Shown piece by piece: positions 1 through 6,021 of a DNA stretch of 8,683 nt. A model generated the notes under the pieces. The model did not search any database and was not told the origin of the DNA. It saw nothing but the letters and a program-made list of their open reading frames with translations. The DNA comes from Gammaproteobacteria bacterium. Its GTDB lineage: Bacteria; Pseudomonadota; Gammaproteobacteria; Pseudomonadales; Oleiphilaceae. The stretch is taken from assembly GCA_029268325.1 (NCBI GenBank), contig JAJUGC010000074.1:1-8683 (forward strand). Reading direction: 5' to 3'. Within the stretch, counting starts at the first letter, position 1. Every line of letters starts with the position of its first letter. Position numbers and translations under genes: made by a program.

Positions 1-123
1 AAAGATCAGATCCGGGTTTTTAATTTCTGGATTCAGTGACAGCAATTCTTTAACAGTTGTGTGGTGCATTGCTGCAACTTTTGAAAGAGTATCGCCACGT
101 TGAATCAGATAGGTGTTGGCCAT
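1..123 (-). CDS. LysM-domain protein, N-terminus only (probable T6SS cargo/effector), runs off the left edge
   Basis: The first 41 codons are visible, starting ATG at 123. They translate to a near-complete LysM module: MANTYLIQRGDTLSKVAAMH at residues 1-20, then TTVKELLSLNPEIKNPDLIF. The YxIqxGDTLsxIA and LLxLNPxIxNPdlI signatures are clear. LysM modules bind peptidoglycan N-acetylglucosamine chains. There is no signal peptide, since LysM begins at residue 4, so export by the ordinary Sec route is unlikely. An AGGAG at 9 bases spacing supports the start, which lies 15 bases after the stop of the DUF4123 adaptor gene. Third place after vgrG and a DUF4123 gene is where T6SS effectors are usually encoded, so I infer a wall-targeting effector or a structural/adaptor LysM protein. 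The rest of the protein, which would decide this, is outside the window. Confidence 0.85.
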   Translation of the reverse strand, partial: MANTYLIQRGDTLSKVAAMHHTTVKELLSLNPEIKNPDLIF

Positions 124-138
124 CCTTGGCATCTCCTG

Positions 139-753
139 CTACCTAAAGAGCTTGTCCACTTCTTGCTCAATCTCAGTTGAGATTGAAAACCACGGTGAGC
201 TATAGGACGGAATATGTGAAGCAGGTTGTAGCTCTACGCTTTTTATTTCCTGCGGGTTTGTATCTGGTTGGTCTGGGGTGTGCCATGCAAATCGAGAGAT
301 TGGGCCACTAAAACGTTCTAACTCTATGGGTGCCAATATGTCGACCCACCGCGAGAAAATTCTGGGAGAATAGAAACGGAATAAACGAGGCAGTCCCTGT
401 GGCGGCGTTATTTGCATAATGTGTTGCAAATGCTGGATTACAGCATCAAGATTCTCATTGGACTGGATAAGTATGCCGCTGGAGGAGTACTCAGGCTCAG
501 TGAGCCAGCGAGTGAAGACGGGATTTTCAGGGCTCACTTCAAGGATGATGGGGCTTATATCAAGGAGCGGCTCAAAGGCTGTACCCTTATATAGCTGCTC
601 CATGATCGGACTTTCTTGCTTATAGCACTCACTTAGTAAGTCTGGAATACGGATGCTATCCAAAACCAGATACGTGTGGATATTAGGCTGTGCTATCAGG
701 TGGTACAGTTGATCCAAAGAAAGGACCTGCGGGTTACAGGTTGTTTCTTTCAT
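139..753 (-). CDS. DUF4123 domain protein, T6SS effector adaptor/chaperone
   Basis: A 204-aa soluble protein with the DUF4123 pattern. An early YLVLDSIRIPDLL block (about residues 28-40) is followed by FEPLLDISPIILEV (about 60-73), a W-x-SSSGILIQS block (about 83-98), and then the hallmark P-x-GLPRLFRFYSPRIFSRWVDIL block (about 117-139) with LERFSGPI and FAWHTP behind it. Family members (Tap/TEC-type) load a specific effector onto the C-terminus of the cognate VgrG; they act in the cytoplasm and are probably not secreted. The frame stays open to an ATG at 810 inside vgrG, but I choose the ATG at 753: GGAGA lies 7 bases upstream of it, conserved sequence begins soon after, and the longer start has no ribosome site. 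The vgrG stop is 16 bases upstream and the LysM gene 15 bases downstream, so this is one operon. Base composition is visibly more A+T-rich than vgrG, suggesting a swapped cargo module. Confidence 0.88.
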   Translation of the reverse strand: MKETTCNPQVLSLDQLYHLIAQPNIHTYLVLDSIRIPDLLSECYKQESPIMEQLYKGTAFEPLLDISPIILEVSPENPVFTRWLTEPEYSSSGILIQSNENLDAVIQHLQHIMQITPPQGLPRLFRFYSPRIFSRWVDILAPIELERFSGPISRFAWHTPDQPDTNPQEIKSVELQPASHIPSYSSPWFSISTEIEQEVDKLFR

Positions 754-760
754 CCCGTGG

Positions 761-765
761 TCTCC
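761..765 (-). promoter_or_regulatory. Ribosome binding site that sets the DUF4123 start
   Basis: Reading the minus strand, GGAGA is followed by 7 bases and then the ATG at 753-751. It lies between the vgrG stop (772-770) and that ATG. The alternative ATG at 810 is preceded by CTGCCAGAAACCCG, which has no purine-rich match at the right distance. This favours the 204-residue product over the 223-residue one. Confidence 0.7.
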
Positions 766-769
766 GATA

Positions 770-2854
770 CTACTCACAGCGGCATGATGCAAAGGTGCAA
801 GGGCCGTCATCGGGTTTCTGGCAGATTTCTTGCGAAGGCTGGTCGGAAAGCGCGATGTTGATCAGGGTATGTTTGAGGGCCTGTAGCCGTTCAAAGCTGA
901 ATTTGAGCGGTGTATTGCTCGTTGGAGCCGGTTGGAGAAGTGCAGAGCCTGCCTTCACCCCACCAATTCTGGCCGCTGCAGCCGGCACCTGCGGACTAGC
1001 CCCCACCGCCGCCCCCGCCATTCCTCCACCGGTTAAATTGATCACCGGCCCGTTCACAAACACACCGGCGGGGTTCAGTACCAGACTACTGGCGCCGGCT
1101 TTCAGCACCACTTCTATCCCGGCACTCAGGGCCGCTTTGATGCCCGCCTTCAAATGAAGATCCTGTCCGCTCTGTAGATGAATGGCCGTGCCGGCCTTGA
1201 GGTGCTGGGCCTGGCCGATATCCAGGGAATGCTGGCCGCTTGTGCGGGTGCGGCGTTCGCCCTGAACGATCAAATGCTGGGAGCCCTTGACGGTTTGGGT
1301 GCTATTACCCTGCACGAGGGTGTGCTGGTCCCGGTCAATGGCGGTTTTGCTGTCCTGGGTGACGTGCAGTTCCAGGTCTCCGGCGCTGTGGACGGCGATT
1401 TTTTCCTGCTCGGCTTTATCTTCCAGCAACAGCTCATGGCCGTCTTGGCCACTTAAGCTATGGGAGCGGATCAGTGTCTTGCTCTTGTGCTCGGGCAGAG
1501 GGTAGGGGGGCTTGTGGAGGCCATGATGCAGGCAGCCGGTAACTATAGGTTGATCCGGATCGCCATTGATGAAGTCCACCACAACTTCCTGGCCAACCCG
1601 GGGAAGAATCTGGCTGCCCCAGAAGTTGCCGGCCCAGGCCTGGGTCACGCGGAGCCAGCAGGAATTCTGGCCTTCCCGGTCCCAGTGGAAGCGCACCTGG
1701 ATATTGCCATACTCGTCGGTATAGACCTGCTCGCTGGAGGGCCCGACGACCACAGCCGTCTGCGGATAAGCGTAAGGTTTGGGAAGCAGTGGCGGACGAT
1801 AGGGCTGGTCGGCCGGAATGGTCACAAACCTGTTGTGGTATTGGCTGCCTTCCGATCCGGCGTATTCCTCCAGAACTTGGGGCTGGCGCCCGTAGTGACT
1901 GACTTCCAATAACAGATGCTGGCGGTTGTATTCAGGCCGAGGGTGAAGATCCAGCTGAAACACCGTGCCGGCCGAGAACTGGCTCAGGGTACTTTGCCCC
2001 TGGCCCTGTTGTGCCTGGATGCGTTCGGCGTCCAGCCGCTGTCGGGCCAGCATTTGGCCCTGGTTCAGGTCCCGATAGTTGCCGGGCCAGAAGTAGGCAC
2101 TATTTTCCGTTTGTACGCCTGTTGCAGCCTGGGTGAGCAGGCTGTGGCTCGGCTTTTGGTAGTTGTAATCGGTAAGGGTGACCGCCTCCAGGGCGGTGTC
2201 CCATTGGGATTGAAACTGTTGCACACAGGGAGTTCCAACCATGGCCGCATCGTTGCGGTATTCCGCGATAGCGGGGCTGGTTTCGCGGAAGCTTTGCTGA
2301 TGGTCAGCCACGACCCAGACATGGCGATCCTGGTGGTGCTCAAAGTAGTAGCAGATGCCTTCCTCGGCCAGCAAGCGCTCCATGAAATCCAGGGTGGATT
2401 CGTTGTATTGCACGCAATAGGTGCGCGGCGCATAGCTGCCCGTCAGCTCAAAGCGGTAGAACGTCGGATCAATGCCAGCTTCTTCCAGCAGTTTGCGTAG
2501 AATATCGGGTACGGTCAGATCCTGGAAAATCCGTACATTCTGACGCAGGCGGAGCCAGTATAGGTGAGGGGCCACCGTGACATGGTAATGGGTAAAGCGC
2601 CTGGACGAGGCTCCCTGGGCGGCCGCACGAATACTGCCGTGGATGAACCGGGGCCGACTGCCGCGGATTTCCAGGCAAAGGTCGCGACTTAATAGTTGCT
2701 GGATATCCAGGTCCGGACGGGTGCAGACCAGCTCCAGCTCGAAATCAAAGAGTCGGGACAGGGCTTCGTGGCCCTCAAAGGCCAGAACCCTGAATTCGTG
2801 CTCTACTCCGGCGATGGCGCAGCGGAATTGGGCTCGATTGGCGGGAATCGACAT
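770..2854 (-). CDS. vgrG: Type VI secretion tip (spike) protein VgrG/TssI
   Basis: A 694-aa VgrG, full family length. Trimers form the spike on the Hcp tube, carry effectors, and puncture target cells. Order of parts: a gp27/phage-base-plate-like region (about residues 5-340, with the typical RYCVQYNESTLDF-type motif read here as RTYCVQYNESTLDFMERLLA near 144-163 and EEGICYYF after it); a gp5-type OB-fold (about 375-440, with FHWDREG, SCWLRV, AGNFWGSQILPRVGQEV and NGDPDQPIVTG); then a repeat-rich beta-helix needle (about 455-610, with HLQSGQDLHLKAG-type strands). Beyond that is an 80-residue tail, of low complexity at first, then helical, ending with Cys678, Cys686, Cys691 and Cys693. The frame extends to a TTG at 2863, but AAGGA is 9 bases from the ATG at 2854 and directly abuts the TTG, so ATG is used. 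It is first in the operon with the DUF4123 adaptor and LysM gene. The long tail is the likely adaptor/effector docking site. Confidence 0.97.
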   Translation of the reverse strand: MSIPANRAQFRCAIAGVEHEFRVLAFEGHEALSRLFDFELELVCTRPDLDIQQLLSRDLCLEIRGSRPRFIHGSIRAAAQGASSRRFTHYHVTVAPHLYWLRLRQNVRIFQDLTVPDILRKLLEEAGIDPTFYRFELTGSYAPRTYCVQYNESTLDFMERLLAEEGICYYFEHHQDRHVWVVADHQQSFRETSPAIAEYRNDAAMVGTPCVQQFQSQWDTALEAVTLTDYNYQKPSHSLLTQAATGVQTENSAYFWPGNYRDLNQGQMLARQRLDAERIQAQQGQGQSTLSQFSAGTVFQLDLHPRPEYNRQHLLLEVSHYGRQPQVLEEYAGSEGSQYHNRFVTIPADQPYRPPLLPKPYAYPQTAVVVGPSSEQVYTDEYGNIQVRFHWDREGQNSCWLRVTQAWAGNFWGSQILPRVGQEVVVDFINGDPDQPIVTGCLHHGLHKPPYPLPEHKSKTLIRSHSLSGQDGHELLLEDKAEQEKIAVHSAGDLELHVTQDSKTAIDRDQHTLVQGNSTQTVKGSQHLIVQGERRTRTSGQHSLDIGQAQHLKAGTAIHLQSGQDLHLKAGIKAALSAGIEVVLKAGASSLVLNPAGVFVNGPVINLTGGGMAGAAVGASPQVPAAAARIGGVKAGSALLQPAPTSNTPLKFSFERLQALKHTLINIALSDQPSQEICQKPDDGPCTFASCRCE

Positions 2855-2907
2855 GTGGCACAATCCTTGTCAACAGCTTGATCAGCTGAATCCGTTCAGC
2901 GAGAGGG

Positions 2908-2935
2908 ATTATAGCGAAGCGGACCTGGGGGGCAA
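2908..2935 (-). promoter_or_regulatory. Sigma70-like promoter for the vgrG operon
   Basis: On the minus strand TTGCCC (2935-2930) is followed by a 16-base spacer and a perfect TATAAT (2913-2908). The -10 box is 53 bases before the vgrG ATG, which fits a short leader with AAGGA at 2868-2864. The -35 box matches consensus at four of six positions. No operator-like dyad overlaps it. Confidence 0.55.
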
Positions 2936-2967
2936 GCTGAAATATCCCCGGATGTGATCCGCCTCTT

Positions 2968-2994
2968 TTGCCGGTGGCGGGATATACGTATAAT
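2968..2994 (+). promoter_or_regulatory. Candidate upstream promoter for adk
   Basis: A perfect TATAAT lies at 2989-2994. TTGCCG at 2968-2973 is the best -35, but the spacer is 15 bases, shorter than the optimum. The -10 is about 305 bases from the adk ATG. It is divergent from the vgrG promoter, with the two -10 boxes 75 bases apart. The call rests mainly on the -10 box. Confidence 0.35.
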
Positions 2995-3299
2995 CCACAG
3001 TTTTTCCGAAAGCTTTATGATTGTCTCTACACGGACGCAGTAGACCGAAGCAAGTTCAGGAAGCGTTCTCCAGACGCTGGGGGCACCAGTTTTTGCCTGG
3101 CGTTACGGGCGCTGCCGTGGGTGTGGATAGTGGATATCTGCCAGCCTGGCGCCATCTGATCCGACAGTTTCTTTTGGTTGTAATTGAAAGGCGCTTGGGA
3201 CTTGTACAAGGAGCAGGTGCGGCGCGGCTCGTTCCGCGTGGCATACCGACGAAGATCTAAAAGCTTTGAAGACTAGCGTGATTGAGGAGTGTTGAGGAC

Positions 3300-3953
3300 A
3301 TGAGAGTAATTCTTTTGGGTGCCCCAGGCGCCGGAAAAGGAACCCAAGCGCGTTTTATCACCGAGCGTTACCAGATTCCGCAAATTTCCACCGGTGATAT
3401 GCTGCGTGCCGCGGTCAAGGCCGGCAGCCCCCTTGGCCTGAAGGTTAAGGAAATCATGGCATCCGGCGGGTTGGTGTCCGATGACATCATTATCGCGCTG
3501 GTGCAGGAGCGTATTCAGGAAGACGACTGCAAGAACGGTTTTCTGTTCGACGGCTTCCCGCGCACCATTCCCCAAGCGGAGGCGCTCAAGGAAGCCAATG
3601 TCAAAATCGACTACGTGGTTGAAATTGACGTGGACGACGAAGAAATCGTCAGCCGCATGAGTGGCCGTCGGGTCCACGAGGGCAGCGGACGGGTATACCA
3701 TGTGCAGCACAACCCGCCCAAGGTTGAAGGGGTGGATGATGTAACGGGCGAGCCCCTGATCCAGCGTGAAGACGACAAGGAAGAAACCGTGCGTAAGCGT
3801 CTGGAAATCTACCATTCCCAGACCGAGCCCCTGGTCCACTACTATCAGGACTGGTCAAAGCAGGATGCTTCCGCTGCGCCGGCGTATGTGAAAGTCAAAG
3901 GCGTGGGCAGTGTTGAGAGCATTCGCGATCAGATCTTTGCCCAACTTGGCTAA
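3300..3953 (+). CDS. adk: Adenylate kinase
   Basis: A 217-aa cytoplasmic enzyme that interconverts ATP + AMP and 2 ADP, setting the adenylate energy charge. The P-loop GAPGAGKGT is at residues 7-15, the AMP-binding STGDMLR at 30-36, and DGFPR at 84-88, the same numbering as E. coli Adk. Arg119 and Arg123 lie at the start of a long LID domain (about 122-159), which has no zinc-binding cysteines, as in other proteobacterial forms. Length is normal for the long (LID) subtype. The frame can be extended to a TTG at 3282, but GAGGAG at 3284-3289 sits 10 bases before the ATG at 3300 and homologues begin MR(V/I)ILLG, so ATG is right. A hairpin follows in the 101 bases before tsaB, a gene often found next to adk in gammaproteobacteria. 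Confidence 0.99.
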   Translation: MRVILLGAPGAGKGTQARFITERYQIPQISTGDMLRAAVKAGSPLGLKVKEIMASGGLVSDDIIIALVQERIQEDDCKNGFLFDGFPRTIPQAEALKEANVKIDYVVEIDVDDEEIVSRMSGRRVHEGSGRVYHVQHNPPKVEGVDDVTGEPLIQREDDKEETVRKRLEIYHSQTEPLVHYYQDWSKQDASAAPAYVKVKGVGSVESIRDQIFAQLG

Positions 3954-3968
3954 TTGATCTCTCTATAG

Positions 3969-3997
3969 ACCCAAGAGGCCCTGTACGGCCCTTGGGT
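3969..3997 (+). terminator. Hairpin after adk, probable weak or partial terminator
   Basis: ACCCAAG (3969-3975), a bulged A, and GGCC (3977-3980) pair with GGCC (3987-3990) and CTTGGGT (3991-3997). This gives 11 pairs round a CTGTAC loop, starting 15 bases after the adk stop. Only three T residues follow, so termination is probably incomplete and tsaB may be partly read through from adk. Confidence 0.55.
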
Positions 3998-4054
3998 TTC
4001 CGGTTTACCATCCTCGAATATTCATTCTGAAGCCGTAACTGGCGGACTTTCCCC

Positions 4055-4750
4055 ATGACCCGAATTCTTGCGCTGGATACCTCCTCTGACGCCTGTTCAG
4101 TGGCCCTGTTGACTGATGAAGAGGTCAAGGAAGATTTTCGGCTCACGCCCCGTGAGCACACCAAGCTGATTCTGCCCATGATCGACGCCCTATTGGCAGA
4201 GGCTGGACTGAAACTCTCTGATCTGGACGCCATTGCGTTCGGGCGGGGCCCCGGTTCCTTTACCGGGCTAAGGATTGCCGCCGGCATTGTGCAGGGGCTG
4301 GCCTGGGGGGCGGAATTGCCGGTGGTGGCCGTTTCTACCCTGGAAGCCATGGCCCGGGACGCGGCAGATAAGCATAACCGCCAATGGGTACTGACCGTGC
4401 TCGACGCTAGGATGGACGAGGTCTATGCAGGTCTCTACCAGGTTCAGGCAGGGGAGCCGCAGGCTCGTATTCCCGAGCGGGTGTGTGCACCCGAGCGGCT
4501 TGAGGATGTCGCGAGCCAGGTACAAGGGCCGCTGGCGGTGGTCGGTTCCGGCCTGGTCTATGAGGCGCGATTCCCACAGGCGCTGCAGCAACTGATCGAA
4601 GTGCGGGATCCTGACCTGCAACCACGGGCCGCGGCCATTGCCCAGTTGGCGCAAGTCTATTTCCAACGGGGAGAGACGCTGACGCCGGAGCAGGTCCAGC
4701 CTATTTATCTGCGGGACGAAGTAGCCTGGAAAAAATTGCCCGGGCGCTGA
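4055..4750 (+). CDS. tsaB: tRNA t6A37 threonylcarbamoyltransferase complex, subunit TsaB
   Basis: A 231-aa ASKHA-fold protein (YeaZ family). It partners TsaD and TsaE to transfer threonylcarbamoyl to adenosine 37 of ANN-decoding tRNAs; TsaB itself is not catalytic but scaffolds and activates TsaD. Visible signatures: ILALDTSSDACSVAL (residues 4-18), His35 in the REHTKLILPMI block (33-43), and the strongly conserved FGRGPGSFTGLRIA (62-75), followed by GIVQGLAW. The C-terminal PIYLRDEVAWKK matches the family ending. Length is typical. The ATG at 4055 is the only sensible start, since the LALDTS strand begins at once; its ribosome site is weak (GGCGGA, 8 bases away). uppP starts 54 bases after its stop. 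Confidence 0.97.
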   Translation: MTRILALDTSSDACSVALLTDEEVKEDFRLTPREHTKLILPMIDALLAEAGLKLSDLDAIAFGRGPGSFTGLRIAAGIVQGLAWGAELPVVAVSTLEAMARDAADKHNRQWVLTVLDARMDEVYAGLYQVQAGEPQARIPERVCAPERLEDVASQVQGPLAVVGSGLVYEARFPQALQQLIEVRDPDLQPRAAAIAQLAQVYFQRGETLTPEQVQPIYLRDEVAWKKLPGR

Positions 4751-4804
4751 AGCAGGTGGGATTCCAGAGAAAAATCGGCTAGCAAACAACTCTAAGGAAA
4801 ATTG

Positions 4805-5608
4805 ATGGAACTGCTGCATATCGTCGTTCTGGCTTTGATCCAGGGATTGACGGAATTTCTTCCCGTTTCCAGCTCCGCTCATCTGATTTTACCTTCGCAA
4901 GTCCTGGGGTGGCCGGATCAGGGGTTGGCTTTTGACGTAGCGGTGCACGTGGGCACACTGTCCGCAGTGGTTCTGTATTTCCGGCGCGACCTGGCCGCTA
5001 TGAGCCGGGCCTGGTTTGGACAGTTCGCCGGTCGGCCGGCAACGGCGGATACCCGGCTGGGTTGGGCGGTGATCCTGGGTACGATCCCGGCGGGCCTGGC
5101 GGGCTTGTTGCTCAATGATTTTGTGGAGGCCGAATTCCGCTCCATTGCGGTGATCGCCACCACCACTATCTTGTTTGGTTTGTTGCTGGGGTGGGCGGAC
5201 CGGTTCAAAGGGCATCAACGGGAGTTGAGCCAGATGACTTGGAAAGATGTGCTGGTCATTGGGCTTTCCCAAGCGATTGCCCTGATTCCGGGTACATCCC
5301 GTTCCGGTATTACCATGACCATGGCGCTATTTATGGGGTTAAGCCGGGATGCCAGCGCCCGTTTCTCCTTTCTGTTGTCCATTCCCCTGATCCTGGCGGC
5401 GGGCGGGCTGAAAACCCTGGAGCTGGTGGAGCAAGGGGCAGAGGCGGTTTGGTCACCGTTGATTCTGGGGGCGTTGATCGCCGGCGGGAGTGCCTATCTT
5501 TGCATCCACTTCTTTCTGAAGTTCCTGCAAAAAATCAGCTTTATGCCGTTTGTTATTTACCGCATTGTGCTGGGACTAGGCCTCTTTGCATTGGTGGGTT
5601 TGGGCTGA
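4805..5608 (+). CDS. uppP: Undecaprenyl-diphosphate phosphatase (UppP/BacA)
   Basis: A 267-aa integral membrane enzyme that dephosphorylates undecaprenyl diphosphate to recycle the lipid carrier for peptidoglycan and O-antigen; overexpression classically gives bacitracin resistance. The first active-site segment IQGLTEFLPVSSSAHL (residues 12-27) contains the conserved Glu17, Ser22 and His26. The second, PGTSRSG (162-168), contains the essential Arg166 and leads into GLSRDASARFSFLLSIP. About seven or eight hydrophobic helices are evident (for example near 37-58, 88-104, 114-130, 193-205 and 250-266). The frame opens at TTG 4802, giving Met-Met, but AGGA at 4795-4798 is 6 bases from the ATG at 4805 and only 3 from the TTG, so I use ATG. 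It is probably cotranscribed with tsaB. Confidence 0.98.
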   Translation: MELLHIVVLALIQGLTEFLPVSSSAHLILPSQVLGWPDQGLAFDVAVHVGTLSAVVLYFRRDLAAMSRAWFGQFAGRPATADTRLGWAVILGTIPAGLAGLLLNDFVEAEFRSIAVIATTTILFGLLLGWADRFKGHQRELSQMTWKDVLVIGLSQAIALIPGTSRSGITMTMALFMGLSRDASARFSFLLSIPLILAAGGLKTLELVEQGAEAVWSPLILGALIAGGSAYLCIHFFLKFLQKISFMPFVIYRIVLGLGLFALVGLG

Positions 5609-5619
5609 AAAGAGACAGG

Positions 5620-5648
5620 AAGTCAGAGGTGAGTATCTAGACTATAAT
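5620..5648 (+). promoter_or_regulatory. Candidate promoter before the 106-aa gene and rsmJ
   Basis: A perfect TATAAT at 5643-5648, with AAGTCA at 5620-5625 as a poor -35 (three of six) and a 17-base spacer. It lies in the 92-base gap after uppP, about 52 bases before the next ATG. It could give the 106-aa gene and rsmJ transcription independent of uppP. Confidence 0.4.
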
Positions 5649-5700
5649 GCCTGACAACTTGTACCAGATGATCACATTGGACTCGTGACGGTCGGCACCC

Positions 5701-6021
5701 ATGACTGACTCCATATCCTCAGCTAATTATCTTGTACCCATCCAGACGTCGGCCCTGGCAGCTCAGGCCCGGCGTGGGGAACCCGTGGTTGAGCGGGATC
5801 GCAAAACGGAACTGCCGGCTCAGCTTGTGATCCCGGATGCAGAGCAACTGCGTCGTCTGGAGGAAGAAGCCCAGAGCCGGGTCGAAGTATTGCATCCCAT
5901 TCGTTCCCTGGATGAGCTGCCACGACGCAATCAGGAAGCCTTGGCGGCCTATCGGGCCACCATATCCGCTGCAACTGCCTATGAAGGAGGAGAGCTGGTC
6001 GGTCTTGATGTCTATGCCTGA
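5701..6021 (+). CDS. Unrecognised 106-aa protein upstream of rsmJ
   Basis: I do not recognise the family. The product is a soluble, charged protein with no signal peptide or membrane segment. A basic stretch (ARRGEPVVERDRKTE, about residues 23-37) precedes a predicted helix rich in Glu, Arg and Leu (DAEQLRRLEEEAQSRVEVL, about 46-64). After it comes RNQEALAAYRATISAA (about 76-91), and the chain ends GLDVYA. A stop codon (TGA at 5686) sits in frame just upstream, so ATG 5701 is the only start; its ribosome site is poor. Codon use and the G+C-rich third positions match the neighbours. Its last 14 bases overlap the rsmJ start, and a strong AAGGAGG (5984-5990) lies inside it, so the two are probably translationally coupled. 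I infer a real but uncharacterised gene; no function can be assigned. Confidence 0.75.
   Translation: MTDSISSANYLVPIQTSALAAQARRGEPVVERDRKTELPAQLVIPDAEQLRRLEEEAQSRVEVLHPIRSLDELPRRNQEALAAYRATISAATAYEGGELVGLDVYA

Larger units (their letters stand above)
2855..3299. other. Divergent intergenic region between vgrG and adk, no convincing gene
   Basis: The 445 bases separate two divergent transcripts. They contain the vgrG promoter (minus) and a candidate adk promoter (plus). A second weaker plus-strand candidate is TTGAAA at 3184-3189 and TACAAG at 3205-3210, with a spacer of only 15; its -10 lies in the 10-bp palindrome CTTGTACAAG (3201-3210). A 79-codon frame (3021-3260, TTG start) crosses the region on the plus strand, but it has no ribosome site and no family I recognise. 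If transcription starts at the upstream promoter, the adk leader would be about 300 bases, which is long. No tRNA or recognisable riboswitch is seen. Confidence 0.5.

Noticed and set aside
754..810. Longer DUF4123 start at ATG 810
   Set aside because: It would overlap vgrG by 41 bases with no ribosome site, while ATG 753 has GGAGA at 7 bases.
690..2500. Long plus-strand frames opposite vgrG (690-1157, 1460-1912, 1916-2500)
   Set aside because: They are antisense shadows of the G+C-rich vgrG gene; vgrG has clear domain motifs throughout and these frames have no ribosome sites or recognisable motifs.
2855..2863. TTG start of VgrG at 2863
   Set aside because: The AAGGA ribosome site touches this codon; ATG 2854 has proper 9-base spacing.
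3273..3839. 188-codon minus-strand frame opposite adk
   Set aside because: Shadow of adk, which is certain from its P-loop and DGFPR motifs.
4268..5272. Minus-strand frames opposite tsaB and uppP (4268-4882 and 4889-5272)
   Set aside because: Shadows of confidently identified genes; no motifs of their own.
5837..6007. N-terminal extension of RsmJ to ATG 5837
   Set aside because: This stretch is the 106-aa gene read in another frame; its translation is unlike any RsmJ N-terminus.
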